59,038 bases of DNA from UBA2942 sp045127535 (GTDB lineage Bacteria; Bacillota; Clostridia; Lachnospirales; Lachnospiraceae): assembly GCA_045127535.1 (NCBI GenBank), contig JBGVQN010000049.1:1-59038 (forward strand), given 5' to 3'. The translations under genes and the position numbers were made by a program. The first letter of the stretch is position 1; each line of letters starts with the position of its first letter. The notes below the pieces were generated by a model that was not told the DNA's origin, did no database searches, and worked only from the letters and a program-made list of their open reading frames with translations. Below, piece after piece: positions 8,922 through 17,251 of the stretch.

Positions 8922-9306
8922 TCTATGTGCCACTAGAAAAAATCCAGTGGAGAAAATATAGTAAATGGTTTCCTCTGGTGTGGTAGGATATTCAGCGGAA
9001 GTTTTTTCTGAACGTTCCAAATCAGAAGTGCAATGATTCATCCTGTTTTGGTATACCAAGGACGTTTACCGGATGCAGATCTTGCAGGGCACAATTGCTT
9101 TCATGGTCATTTGTTGTGTGCATAAATCTTATTTCCTCCATAGTAAAAATGAATGATTTGTCGCTCCATATCAGCTGCCTTCCATGAATTGCAGATATAT
9201 GTAGTTTCCAGAAAATATATAAGTTTAGTATATTTTCTGTATGAATTTTCGTCAAGTCAAAATATTAAAATATACACAAAAAGTGTAAAAAAATCCGCAT
9301 AGCATA
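8922..9306. other. non-coding gap
   Basis: No supported gene. Two short minus-strand frames with mediocre ribosome binding sites (the better ends near 9022, 33 codons from a GGAGG-preceded ATG) have no recognisable product. A short AT-rich hairpin sits near 9210-9242. Confidence 0.35.
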
Positions 9307-9335
9307 TTGACAGTTTTTTTTCAGAGTGATAACAT
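9307..9335 (+). promoter_or_regulatory. promoter of attenuator 1
   Basis: TTGACA, 17-bp spacer, TAACAT. The start point would fall near 9342, just before the leader peptide's ribosome binding site. The paralogous promoter at 15527 has the same -35 box and spacing and a closely similar -10. Confidence 0.8.
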
Positions 9336-9360
9336 TGTAAAAAACCAAAGGAGAACTCTA

Positions 9361-9423
9361 ATGAATCAAAACTTACAGTTGAGACGATATATGTACGTGA
9401 ACTATGGACGTATTTGCCGGTAA
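9361..9423 (+). CDS. 20-residue leader peptide of attenuator 1
   Basis: ATG 8 nt after AAAGGAG, 20 codons, stop TAA. The peptide is MNQNLQLRRYMYVNYGRICR. Its last residues (YVNYGRIC plus one) match the leader peptide at 15616 (YLYYGRIC plus one), including the identical DNA GGACGTATTTGC. It is followed by mutually exclusive RNA hairpins ending in a terminator. This layout means ribosome stalling or speed on the peptide decides read-through. The inducing signal is unknown; an antibiotic acting on the ribosome is a reasonable guess given the downstream acetyltransferases. Confidence 0.75.
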   Translation: MNQNLQLRRYMYVNYGRICR

Positions 9424-9436
9424 CTGTGTACACAAG

Positions 9437-9572
9437 ATGCACAGGTCAGGCAGTAGGTCTTTTATGTCTGTGCATACATGCAAGTGTAAGATGAATTAAG
9501 AGAGTAAGAGAGATTCTCATTTTATACACCAAATGGCTGCATCAGACATAAAAGATTGTCTGGTGCTTTTTT
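9437..9572 (+). promoter_or_regulatory. transcription attenuator 1 (anti-antiterminator, antiterminator, terminator)
   Basis: Three alternative stems. ATGCACAG (9437-9444) pairs with CTGTGCAT (9468-9475). TCTTTTATGTCTG (9458-9470) pairs perfectly over 13 bp with 9543-9555. The terminator GCATCAGACA (9539-9548) pairs with TGTCTGGTGC (9557-9566) and is followed by six T residues. The second stem excludes both others, so stalling that keeps 9437-9444 covered would favour read-through into the MBL/GNAT genes. Confidence 0.85.
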
Positions 9573-9621
9573 GTTGCCTGTAAATGCATGCTTACATACA
9601 GAATTAGAAAGGAGGCGATTC

Positions 9622-10469
9622 ATGCGAAACTGAAAATCATTGGTTCCGGGGGCTGTGTCAGCATCCCAAGACCCTGCTGCAGCTGCAGAGTGTGCAGGGA
9701 AGCAAGGGCAAAAGGGTTTCCCTATGCCCGGACAGGCGCCAGTCTGTTGATAGAGGACGGAAATATCCTCATAGACACACCGGAAGATATCAATTATGGA
9801 CTGAACAATGGAGAGGTGCAGACAGTAGAATGCATCCTGTACACCCACATAGATCCTGATCATACCATGGGTATGCGGGTGGTAGAGCAGCTGCGGATGG
9901 ACTGGCTGGCAGAATCCACAGGCAGCCGGGTGAGAGATCCAATTGCTGTTATGGCGCTGCCTAAGGTATTGCAGGATCTGAAAGCCCAGGGGACAAAATA
10001 TGGTTCAGCTCTGGGGTATTATGCAGCACAGGGGCTGGTGACCTTAGAGGAAACATACACCCTGGAAAAAGAAGGCATTCACATAGACCTGATTCCTGCC
10101 AATGATGCAGGATCTGTTGCCATCTTTGTGATCTCCAAGGATGGCAGAAAGGTGATCTATGCGCCCTGCGACGTGAAGCCATTTCCAGCAGCTCCTGCAT
10201 TTGAAAACGCAGATGTATTGATCATTGGCAATACCATTGTAGGGGAGGTGTTAAAGGATGGATTTGTGCTGTCACCGGAGAATCCGCTGCGGCAGGAGCT
10301 TTTTGTCATGGAGGAGATCGCTGCGATCAAGGCACAGTATCACATTGGCAGGGTGATCATAACCCATTTAGAAGAAGACTGGGGAAAGTCCTATGAGGAT
10401 TACAAAGAGCTGGAAAAACAGTATGACAACATTACATTTGCCTATGACGGCATGGTAATCACCCTGTAA
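9622..10469 (+). CDS. MBL-fold phosphodiesterase (PhnP-like), start region frameshifted
   Basis: About 280 residues. The metallo-beta-lactamase fold is shown by KIIGSGGCVSIPRPC at the N-terminus, a CSCRVCREA zinc-type motif as in PhnP-like cyclic phosphodiesterases, YTHIDPDHTMGM (HxxDH-like metal site) and a late VIITHLEED. The only good start, ATG at 9622 with GGAGG 6 nt upstream, is one base out of frame with the body and meets TGA after three codons (ATGCGAAACTGA). One extra A would restore MRKLKIIGSGG. As sequenced, translation would need the CTG at 9630 or the unsupported ATG at 9588. It is the first gene after attenuator 1. Substrate unknown. Confidence 0.75.
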
Positions 10470-10558
10470 CAGAGCAGCATATAGGGAGGGCTGCAGCTGC
10501 AAAGCCTATCTGTACTGCAGTCCTACGCAATCAATTGGTTTGGAATGGAGGAAACAGT

Positions 10559-10999
10559 ATGACAATACGGTTCATGACAATAGCAGATTATGAGGGAATT
10601 TATGATATGTGGATCCATACCCCGGGCATGGGTCTGAACAACCTGGATGATTCTAAGGAGGGCATTGACAAATTTCTGAAAAGAAACCCAACCACATGTT
10701 TTGTAGCAGAAGAAAACGGCAGGATCATTGGTGTCATTATGAGCGGTCATGACGGCCGGAGAGGTTTTATTTATCATACAACGGTACGGCCTGACTGCAG
10801 AAAGCAGGGACTTGGCCGGGAACTGGTGAATCACGCCATGGAAGCTCTGGAAAAAGAAGGTATCCATAAAGTGGCATTGGTTGTCTTTGGACGGAACGAA
10901 ATCGGCAATGCGTTCTGGGAAAAGTTAGGCTTTACCACCAGAGAGGACATTGTGTACCGGAATCAGTGTATTCATGAGATGGTGCGGATGGATATCTAG
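10559..10999 (+). CDS. GNAT-family N-acetyltransferase
   Basis: 146 residues from ATG 10559, which follows GGAGG. The acetyl-CoA-binding motif is RPDCRKQGLGRELVNHAME (Q-x-x-G-x-G/A type) near residue 80, preceded by strand FIYHTTV. GNAT enzymes move an acetyl group from acetyl-CoA to an amine; the acceptor is not predictable here. It is second in the attenuator-1 transcription unit, 90 bp after the MBL gene and 27 bp before a second GNAT gene. Confidence 0.85.
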   Translation: MTIRFMTIADYEGIYDMWIHTPGMGLNNLDDSKEGIDKFLKRNPTTCFVAEENGRIIGVIMSGHDGRRGFIYHTTVRPDCRKQGLGRELVNHAMEALEKEGIHKVALVVFGRNEIGNAFWEKLGFTTREDIVYRNQCIHEMVRMDI

Positions 11000-11025
11000 C
11001 ATCAGCAGTCAGAAAAGGAGAACAT

Positions 11026-11832
11026 ATGGAATATCGTAAAGCTGCAGAACAGGACGCCACACAGATCTATCAGTTGGTACAGACTACCATCATCACCATA
11101 TACCCCAAATATTATCCAAAAGAGGTGGTAGATTTTTTCTGTGCCCTGCACAATGAAGCTGCCATCCGGGCAGATATTCAGGCTGGCAATGTAGGGGTAC
11201 TGTATGCAGAGGGACAGATGGTAGGAACCGGAAGCTATCAGGGGAACCACATTACCAGAGTGTATGTGCTGCCTCAGTTTCAGGGCAAAGGATACGGCAG
11301 CTTTATTATGGAGCAGTTAGAGTCACAGATTCGTGCTGTCTATGAAACCGCAGAGCTGGATGCCTCCCTCCCTGCCAGCGCCTTGTATGAAAAGCGTGGG
11401 TACAAGACCATCAGACATGCCAGATGGAACGTAGAAAACGGTGTGGTACTGGTATATGAGATCATGGAAAAGGAGTTTCATGCAGCCTCCACACAGATCA
11501 ACTACGATGGCAGACGCTTTATCCCCAAGGTCAACTCAGAAAACGGAGAGGTAGATGGACAGACGCTCTTTACCTACCATCAGAACGGTTCTGTCCTCTG
11601 GGCAGAATACAAAGGGGGAGAGGTGTTAAGAGGCACACTGGTAGGAATAGTCTCTCAGGAGGGAAGCTTAGACTTTGTATATCACCATCTGAATACCTCG
11701 ATGCAGCTTAGAATGGGCAAGTGTCACAGCACACCAAGGGTTCTGACCGACGGCAAGCTGGAGCTGCAGGAAGAATGGCAGTGGCTAAGCGGCGACTGCT
11801 CCAGAGGAACCTCCCTCCTGGAAGAGGTGTAG
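11026..11832 (+). CDS. GNAT acetyltransferase fused to an 'N-acetylglutamate synthase'-type small domain
   Basis: 268 residues in two parts. Residues 1-150 are GNAT, with VYVLPQFQGKGYGSFIMEQLE as the acetyl-CoA loop. Residues about 158-268 match a small all-beta domain usually found as a stand-alone ~110-residue protein labelled n-acetylglutamate synthase (INYDGRRFIPKVNSENGEV, then GKCHSTPRVL and EEWQWLSGDCSRGTS). That label is doubtful, because the domain has no GNAT or kinase fold. ATG follows AAAAGGAG. It is last in the attenuator-1 unit. The fusion suggests the two domains act on one substrate. Confidence 0.82.
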   Translation: MEYRKAAEQDATQIYQLVQTTIITIYPKYYPKEVVDFFCALHNEAAIRADIQAGNVGVLYAEGQMVGTGSYQGNHITRVYVLPQFQGKGYGSFIMEQLESQIRAVYETAELDASLPASALYEKRGYKTIRHARWNVENGVVLVYEIMEKEFHAASTQINYDGRRFIPKVNSENGEVDGQTLFTYHQNGSVLWAEYKGGEVLRGTLVGIVSQEGSLDFVYHHLNTSMQLRMGKCHSTPRVLTDGKLELQEEWQWLSGDCSRGTSLLEEV

Positions 11833-11833
11833 A

Positions 11834-12079
11834 TTGGCAATTGCGAAACATTTGAACGGACGCTTTGTGAAGTATCTGTCAGAAAATATTTTCACGCGAC
11901 GTATCATTTATGATACGTTTGGCGCGCTTTCGCTTCGGTGAAAACGCAGCGGTACTAATAAATTTTGCACCTGTGGTGCAAAATTTAAAGTGCCGGCGTT
12001 TTCAAGAGTTCTGCTTAGAAAAGATTTTCTTACAGATACTTCACAAAGCTGGCAGTGAATATGGTTTCGCAATTGCCAA
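11834..12079 (-). repeat. nested palindromic element, copy 2 (arm type A, reverse orientation)
   Basis: About 246 bp. Its reverse complement aligns closely with copies 1 and 3: ends TTGGCAATTGCGAAAC and GTTTCGCAATTGCCAA, arms around GCTTTGTGAAGTATCTGTCA, core AAAACGCCGGCACT...AGTACCGCTGCGTTTTCACC and GAAGCGAAAGCGCGCC, plus an extra internal ACGTATCATTTATGATACGT palindrome. It begins 1 bp after the GNAT stop codon and lies just upstream of the riboswitch promoter. Confidence 0.85.
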
Positions 12080-12132
12080 AGAAGAATCATTTTTCGGAGG
12101 TAAATAAAATAAAAAATGTGGTAAAAAAAGGG

Positions 12133-12161
12133 TTGACAATTCTAAAATATCCCCTTACAAT
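12133..12161 (+). promoter_or_regulatory. promoter of the riboswitch-controlled ABC operon
   Basis: TTGACA, 17-bp spacer, TACAAT; the aptamer begins about 20 bp downstream. Confidence 0.8.
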
Positions 12162-12182
12162 AAACCCACAACAAAACATTCC

Positions 12183-12265
12183 GATGAGGGAGTAGTGGCG
12201 CGCATGCGTGGCAAGTCAACATACTGACCGTTTGGTCTGGCTTGTCTTAAATAACGAGACTCGTG
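12183..12265 (+). promoter_or_regulatory. yybP-ykoY (Mn2+) riboswitch
   Basis: The conserved 5' loop GAGGGAGTAG is at 12186-12195 and the 3' loop AACGAGACTC at 12253-12262. P1 is ATGAG pairing with CTCGT. The intervening CAAGTCAACATACTGACC and GGTCTGGCTTG stems fit the class. The 3' P1 strand also pairs into terminator 12258-12295, so metal binding should relieve termination (ON switch). A second aptamer of the same class lies at 18265-18363. Confidence 0.75.
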
Positions 12266-12354
12266 TATTGCAATCAGCTATACAAGGGTCTTTTTCTTTT
12301 GTGTCCGGGTATAGCGTATCAATGATCATTGATAGTTGCATACCTGGTTTTTTT
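12258..12354 (+). terminator. tandem terminators of the riboswitch expression platform
   Basis: First: GACTCGTGTAT (12258-12268) pairs with ATACAAGGGTC (12280-12290) with one mismatch, then TTTTT; it shares bases with aptamer P1. Second: CCGGGTAT (12305-12312) pairs with ATACCTGG around an 18-bp palindrome centred on TGATCA, then TTTTTTT to about 12354. Confidence 0.75.
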
Positions 12355-12396
12355 GTTGATGAAAGCCATAATCAAACTGGAAAGGCAGGTAAATTT

Positions 12397-13095
12397 ATGT
12401 TTCTGGAAATCAGCAAAATCAAAAAGCATTTTGGGGAAGGCGAAAGCAGAGTAGAGGTGTTAAAGGGCATTGACGTAGGCATTGAAAAAGGTGAGTTCTG
12501 TGTCCTCCTTGGCCCCTCCGGCTCCGGCAAATCCACACTTCTGAATATCATCGGAGGCATTGACAGTGCAGACAGCGGTTACATCTCCATCAACGGTGAA
12601 AAGACAGCTGATATGAGTGAAAAGTCTCTGACCATGTACCGCAGAAAGCATTTGGGATACATTTTCCAGATGTATAACCTGATCCCCAACCTGAATATTA
12701 AGGAAAATATAGAGGTCGGTGCGTATTTAAGCGATCATCCCCTGGATGTAGATGATCTGTTACATACCCTTGGCCTTTATGAGCATCGCCACAAGCTGCC
12801 CAATCAGCTTTCCGGTGGTCAGCAGCAGCGTACTGCCATTGGGCGTGCCATTGTAAAGAATCCGGACATCCTGCTCTGTGATGAACCAACAGGCGCCCTG
12901 GATTTTGCCACCTCCAAGGAGATATTAAAGCTCATTGAGGAAGTCAACCGCAAATACGGCAACACCATTGTGATGGTCACCCACAATGATGCCATCAAGT
13001 ACATGGCAGACAGAGTCATCAAGATGCGTGATGGTATGATAAGAGAAAACTATGTCAACAAAGTCAAGACACCTGCTGCAGAGCTGGAATGGTAA
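12397..13095 (+). CDS. ABC transporter ATP-binding protein (MacB/LolD family)
   Basis: 232 residues. Walker A is GPSGSGKST, the signature LSGGQQQR, and Walker B ILLCDEPTGALD. The Q-loop stretch IFQMYNLIPNLN is typical of the MacB/LolD/Vex group that drives FtsX-like permeases. The start at 12397 follows AAAGGCAGG and matches family N-termini (MFLEISKIKKHF); upstream in-frame ATGs lie inside the riboswitch. It is 12 bp upstream of the permease gene. Such exporters handle antimicrobial peptides, lipids or macrolides. The Mn2+ riboswitch is an unusual controller for them. Confidence 0.9.
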   Translation: MFLEISKIKKHFGEGESRVEVLKGIDVGIEKGEFCVLLGPSGSGKSTLLNIIGGIDSADSGYISINGEKTADMSEKSLTMYRRKHLGYIFQMYNLIPNLNIKENIEVGAYLSDHPLDVDDLLHTLGLYEHRHKLPNQLSGGQQQRTAIGRAIVKNPDILLCDEPTGALDFATSKEILKLIEEVNRKYGNTIVMVTHNDAIKYMADRVIKMRDGMIRENYVNKVKTPAAELEW

Positions 13096-13107
13096 GGAGG
13101 TGCGACC

Positions 13108-15360
13108 ATGAAAAATCCTCTGATCAGACGTTTGCCCAGAGAACTGAAAAGCGACCTTGGAAAGTACATCGTGCTTCTGATTTTTATTACCGGTATGATC
13201 GGTATTGTATCCGGCATGCTGGTGGCTTCCGGCAGCATGATCGCTACCTACAATGAGAGCTTTGAAAAGTACAATGTAGAAGACGGTAATTTTGAACTGG
13301 CATATCAGGCAGATGCCCGGCTGCTTGATACACTGGAGCAAGAAAATGTAACCATTTATGAAAACTTTTATCTGGAAAAAGAAACAGACCAGATCGACAG
13401 TACCCTGCGTATTTTCAAAAGCCGGGAGGAAGTCAACAGAGCCTGCCTGATGGAGGGGACATTGCCGGAAGGTGAGACAGACATTGCCATTGACAGAATG
13501 TATGCAGACAATAATCAGATTGCAGTAGGGGATCTTCTGGTGGTAGACGGCAGAGAGTTGAAGGTCACAGGCCTGGTGGCGCTGTCTGATTACAGCACCA
13601 TGCATGCCAGTTCTTCCGACATGATGTTTGATGCAGTCAGATTTGGTGTGGCAGTGGTGACAGAAGCAGGCTTTGAAAGCTTTGGTGAGGGGCAGCTCCA
13701 TTACAGCTATTCCTGGCAGTATGATATACCTCCTGCAGATGATCTGGAAGCAAAGGAGATGGGAGATGCATTTTTGGAGACTCTTTCTGAAGAAAGTGTT
13801 GTGACCAATTTCCTGCCCCGGTATGCCAATCAGGCCATTCAGTTTGCAGGGGATGACTTAGGCAGGGATAAAGCAATGGTGACTGTATTTCTGTATATCG
13901 TGGTCATCATCATTGCCTTTATCTTTGCCATTACCACAGCCAACACCATTGCAAAAGAGGCAGCAGTCATTGGTACGTTGCGGGCTTCCGGCTATACCAG
14001 GGGAGAGCTGCTTTGCCACTATCTGACCATGCCGGTGCTGGTGACGCTGGCTGCAGCGCTCCTTGGAAATATACTGGGATACACCTGGTTTAAAGATCTG
14101 CTTGCAGATGTGTATTATCAGAGCTACAGCCTGCCTACCTATGTGACACGGTGGAATGGGGAGGCTTTTGTACAGACTACCGTCATACCGGTACTGTTAA
14201 TGATCGGTATCAACTGCTGCATCCTGGCAGATAAATTGAGCCTGTCTCCTTTAAAGTTCCTCCGCAGAGACCTGAGCAAAAAGCAGCAGAAAAAGGCCTT
14301 CCGGCTGAATACAAAGATCGGTATTATGAAGCGGTTCCGGCTGCGGATCATTTTCCAGAACATGCCCAACTACATCACCATTGCCATAGGCATCTTTCTG
14401 GCAAATGTGATCCTGCTGTTTGGATTGGCAATGCCTCCTCTCCTGGACAAATATGAGGAAGACATTACAGCCAATATGCTTTGTGCATACCAGTACATTT
14501 TAAAAGCCCCTGTGGAGACAGAAACCACCGGCGCAGAACAATACTGTGCAGGAAGCTTAAAGACCATAGAGGGGAAGCTGCAAAGCGAGGACGTAACAGT
14601 GTTTGGCATCGCGCCTGACAGCGCCTATGTGAGCCTGGATCTGACAGAAAAAGGGGTATATATTTCCAATGCCTTTGCAGAAAAGTTTGGTATTTCTGCA
14701 GGAGAACAGGTGATACTGAAAGAAGCCTATGGCAGCAGGGAATACAGCTTTTATGTACAGGGCGTACAGTATTATCCTGCAGGGATCGCAGTTTTTATGA
14801 GCCAGGAGCAGTTCAATGATACCTTTGGATATGATGAGGGGTATTTTAACGGATATTTCTCAGATACAGAGATCACGGATATTGATCAGGTCTATATTGC
14901 TTCGGAGATCACAGTGGATGATCTGACCAAGGTCTCCCGCCAGATGGAGCTTTCTCTGGGAGAGATGATGGATCTGTTTGCCGGCTTTGGTATTATTATG
15001 TTTATGCTCATCATTTATCTGCTGTCCAAGATCGTCATTGAAAAGAATGCCCAGTCCATTTCCATGACCAAGATACTGGGGTATACAGAGGCTGAGATCA
15101 GCGGACTGTACATCCTGTCCACCACCATAGTGGTGATCGCTTCCCTGATCCTGACCATACCTGTGGTGGATCTGCTGATGCAGCAGGTGTTTCGGATCGC
15201 CTTTTCTGCCTATGCAGGATGGCTGCCTTATTATGTGCCTTTTACCATCTATGTAAAAATGGTGGCAGCAGGTGCAGCAGCATATGGAGTCATTGCTTTT
15301 ATGCAGTATAGGAGCGTGAAGAAGATCCCTCTGGATGTTGCGTTAAAGAACGTGGAATAA
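13108..15360 (+). CDS. FtsX-like ABC transporter permease
   Basis: 750 residues. A first transmembrane helix near residues 16-38 is followed by an extracytoplasmic region of about 200 residues, then helices near 255-285, 305-330 and 355-375. A further helix is near 425-445, then a second extracytoplasmic domain and three C-terminal helices. This is the duplicated MacB_PCD/FtsX layout of a large single-chain permease. ATG follows TAAGGAGGTGCG. With the ATPase just upstream it forms a complete exporter. Substrate unknown. Confidence 0.88.
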   Translation: MKNPLIRRLPRELKSDLGKYIVLLIFITGMIGIVSGMLVASGSMIATYNESFEKYNVEDGNFELAYQADARLLDTLEQENVTIYENFYLEKETDQIDSTLRIFKSREEVNRACLMEGTLPEGETDIAIDRMYADNNQIAVGDLLVVDGRELKVTGLVALSDYSTMHASSSDMMFDAVRFGVAVVTEAGFESFGEGQLHYSYSWQYDIPPADDLEAKEMGDAFLETLSEESVVTNFLPRYANQAIQFAGDDLGRDKAMVTVFLYIVVIIIAFIFAITTANTIAKEAAVIGTLRASGYTRGELLCHYLTMPVLVTLAAALLGNILGYTWFKDLLADVYYQSYSLPTYVTRWNGEAFVQTTVIPVLLMIGINCCILADKLSLSPLKFLRRDLSKKQQKKAFRLNTKIGIMKRFRLRIIFQNMPNYITIAIGIFLANVILLFGLAMPPLLDKYEEDITANMLCAYQYILKAPVETETTGAEQYCAGSLKTIEGKLQSEDVTVFGIAPDSAYVSLDLTEKGVYISNAFAEKFGISAGEQVILKEAYGSREYSFYVQGVQYYPAGIAVFMSQEQFNDTFGYDEGYFNGYFSDTEITDIDQVYIASEITVDDLTKVSRQMELSLGEMMDLFAGFGIIMFMLIIYLLSKIVIEKNAQSISMTKILGYTEAEISGLYILSTTIVVIASLILTIPVVDLLMQQVFRIAFSAYAGWLPYYVPFTIYVKMVAAGAAAYGVIAFMQYRSVKKIPLDVALKNVE

Positions 15361-15526
15361 TGAGCAGAGGGCATCTGCAAAAGGTGCAGGTAACCAGGAA
15401 GAAAGCAATGCAAAATCAGGAGGAGCCAGCATGCATTAGCGCAGCTTCGGGAGGGCGGCATCGCCTGGCAGCTGGTCAAACAGGTGATTGCAGATGCAAA
15501 GTAGCATAAAAAACCAGCTGCACGCG
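15361..15526. other. short gap with possible gene remnant
   Basis: A frame near 15431-15506 reads ALAQLREGGIAWQLVKQVIADAK and then stops, with no start codon or ribosome binding site. It looks like a decayed C-terminal fragment I cannot assign. Confidence 0.25.
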
Positions 15527-15555
15527 TTGACAAGGAACTGATTTCATGATACCAT
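15527..15555 (+). promoter_or_regulatory. promoter of attenuator 2
   Basis: TTGACA, 17-bp spacer, TACCAT; same geometry as the promoter at 9307. Confidence 0.75.
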
Positions 15556-15615
15556 GTCTGAAACAAACCGGATGGAACAGAAAGTTTGTTAGAAAAAATG
15601 GAAAGGAACACACAA

Positions 15616-15678
15616 ATGAGACACACATTACATTTTATGTATGATATGTACCTGTATTACGGACGTATTTGCTTATAA
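15616..15678 (+). CDS. 20-residue leader peptide of attenuator 2
   Basis: ATG follows GAAAGGAAC; 20 codons, then TAA. The peptide is MRHTLHFMYDMYLYYGRICL. It has the same length as the leader at 9361 and shares the C-terminal YGRIC with identical codons, whereas the N-terminal halves differ. That pattern suggests the C-terminal residues in the ribosome exit tunnel or A site matter. Downstream RNA repeats the attenuator 1 logic. Confidence 0.78.
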   Translation: MRHTLHFMYDMYLYYGRICL

Positions 15679-15694
15679 CTGAAGCGCATCATCT

Positions 15695-15830
15695 GCACAG
15701 TTATAAGCCGGTAGGTCTTATATGTCTGTGCATAAATAAAATGTAAGCAGTGAGCGTTGCTTGTGTTTCATGAAATCCTTTTGTAATAGGAACCGCACCA
15801 GACATATAAGTTGTTTGGTGCGGTTTTTTT
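15695..15830 (+). promoter_or_regulatory. transcription attenuator 2
   Basis: GCACAG (15695-15700) pairs with CTGTGC (15726-15731). CTTATATGTCTG (15717-15728) pairs perfectly over 12 bp with 15799-15810. The terminator pairs ACCGCACCAGACA (15792-15804) with 15812-15824 and is followed by seven T residues. GTAGGTCTT and ATGTCTGTGC are shared with attenuator 1, so the two are paralogous. Confidence 0.85.
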
Positions 15831-15875
15831 GATATGTAGAAAGAACTTTCTGTATATGGCACCAGGAAGCATTGA

Positions 15876-16120
15876 TAGACAATTGCGAAACTGTATTCAA
15901 CATCAGCTTTGGGAAGTATCTGTAAGAACATATTTTCTAAGTAGGACTCTTGAAAACGCCGGCACTTTAAATTTTGTGCCACAGGCACAAAATTTATTAG
16001 TACCGCTGCGTTTTCACCGAAGCGAGAGCATGCAAACGTATCGTAAACGATACGTTGCGTGAAAATATGTTCTGACAGATACTTTCCAAAGCGTCCGTTC
16101 ATGTGTTTTGCAATTGCCTA
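15876..16120 (+). repeat. nested palindromic element, copy 3 (arm type A)
   Basis: 245 bp, ends TAGACAATTGCGAAAC and TTTTGCAATTGCCTA. Core AAAACGCCGGCACT, AAATTTTGTGCC hairpin, AGTACCGCTGCGTTTTCACC, GAAGCGAGAGCATGC and an internal ACGTATCGTAAACGATACGT palindrome. It lies inside the 5' leader of the tandem-GNAT mRNA, between attenuator 2 and the ribosome binding site. Confidence 0.87.
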
Positions 16121-16146
16121 AAGCATTGCTTTGGAAAGGAGGAATT

Positions 16147-17103
16147 ATGATAACAGAGGAAATTCAATTGGTTTTGGCAGGAGAGCAGGACGCAGAGGTG
16201 ATTCATCAGATGAAGTATGAGGCGTTTTTGCCTCTGTATGAAAAGTATCAGGATGATGAGACCAGTCCGGTAAAGGAGACGCAGGAAAAGGTACTTCTGA
16301 AAATAAGACGGGAGGGCAGCGATTATTACCTGATCCGGTACAGAGGGGACAATGCCGGCGCTGTGCGGGTGGTGGAGACTGCCAAAGATGTATTTTATAT
16401 CAGCCCTGTATTTATCCTGCCCCGGTATCAGAACCGGGGCATATGCAGCGCAGTGATACAAATGCTGTTTCAGAAATATCCGCAGGCAGTGGTCTGGCGG
16501 CTGGATACCATCTTGCAGGAGGCTGGCAACTGCCATTTGTATGAAAAGTGCGGCTTTGTCCGTGTGGGAAAGGAAAAGCCTGTCAATGAGCGGATGACGC
16601 TGATCGACTATGAAAAGACCATGGTAGAGGTGCGCCGGTTTGAGGACAAAGATGCAGAGGCTGTCGCAAATCTGATGCACCGCAATTTCAGGGAAGTAAA
16701 CAGCAAGGACTATGAAGCAGAGGCAATAGAGGCATTGCTCAAAAGCCATGACGCTGCATTTGTCCGCTATGTGGCCAGCTATGCGCATATGTATGTATTT
16801 TCCAGAGGGGAGGAGATCGTAGCAGTAGGTGCCATTTCAAGCTATTGGGGCAGTGAGACAGAAAGCATCCTGCTGACGGTCTTTGTATTGCCGGAGTATC
16901 ATGGAAAGGGCATAGGCAGAACCATTATCCGTACCTTAGAGCAGGATGAACTGTTTTTACGGGCAGACCGTGTGGAGATCCCGGCATCGATTACAGCGGT
17001 AGAGTTTTATCGTGGACTTGGGTATGAGTATAAGGGCGGAGTCAGGGCACTGGATGGAGAAGGGCAGTATCGGTTGGAGAAGTTTAGGAAACATACTGTG
17101 TGA
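16147..17103 (+). CDS. tandem GNAT-domain acetyltransferase
   Basis: 318 residues with two GNAT domains. The first (about 1-155) has PVFILPRYQNRGICSAVIQ, the second (about 160-318) VFVLPEYHGKGIGRTIIR; both are acetyl-CoA-binding loops. The start at 16147 follows AAAGGAGG. Tandem GNATs usually have one catalytic and one degenerate domain; here the second has the more canonical G-x-G loop. Control by a leader-peptide attenuator suggests it answers a translation-linked stress, possibly an antibiotic it acetylates. The substrate is not evident. Confidence 0.83.
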   Translation: MITEEIQLVLAGEQDAEVIHQMKYEAFLPLYEKYQDDETSPVKETQEKVLLKIRREGSDYYLIRYRGDNAGAVRVVETAKDVFYISPVFILPRYQNRGICSAVIQMLFQKYPQAVVWRLDTILQEAGNCHLYEKCGFVRVGKEKPVNERMTLIDYEKTMVEVRRFEDKDAEAVANLMHRNFREVNSKDYEAEAIEALLKSHDAAFVRYVASYAHMYVFSRGEEIVAVGAISSYWGSETESILLTVFVLPEYHGKGIGRTIIRTLEQDELFLRADRVEIPASITAVEFYRGLGYEYKGGVRALDGEGQYRLEKFRKHTV

Positions 17104-17117
17104 CAGCTTGTGGGTAT

Positions 17118-17159
17118 GAAAAAAGCGTGAAAAGATGGGTAGACAATTCTTTTCACGCT
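17118..17159 (-). terminator. intrinsic terminator (minus strand)
   Basis: 11-bp stem AGCGTGAAAAG/CTTTTCACGCT with a T run only when read leftward (AAAAAA at 17118-17123 on the plus strand). It therefore ends the exchanger transcript and may also serve the plus-strand GNAT gene weakly. Confidence 0.7.
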
Positions 17160-17251
17160 ACATACAGAGAAATTGGATATAGGCTGATAGATTTAGTGAA
17201 ATATTAAAAACATATTGCGCCAGTCAGGCATCAGCAGACAGAGCGGAGATG

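Noticed and set aside
11910..12107. 65-codon plus-strand frame with similar minus-strand frames at 15701-16102
   Set aside because: Similarity between the translations comes from the palindromic DNA repeat; there are no ribosome binding sites and the frames cross the repeat arms.
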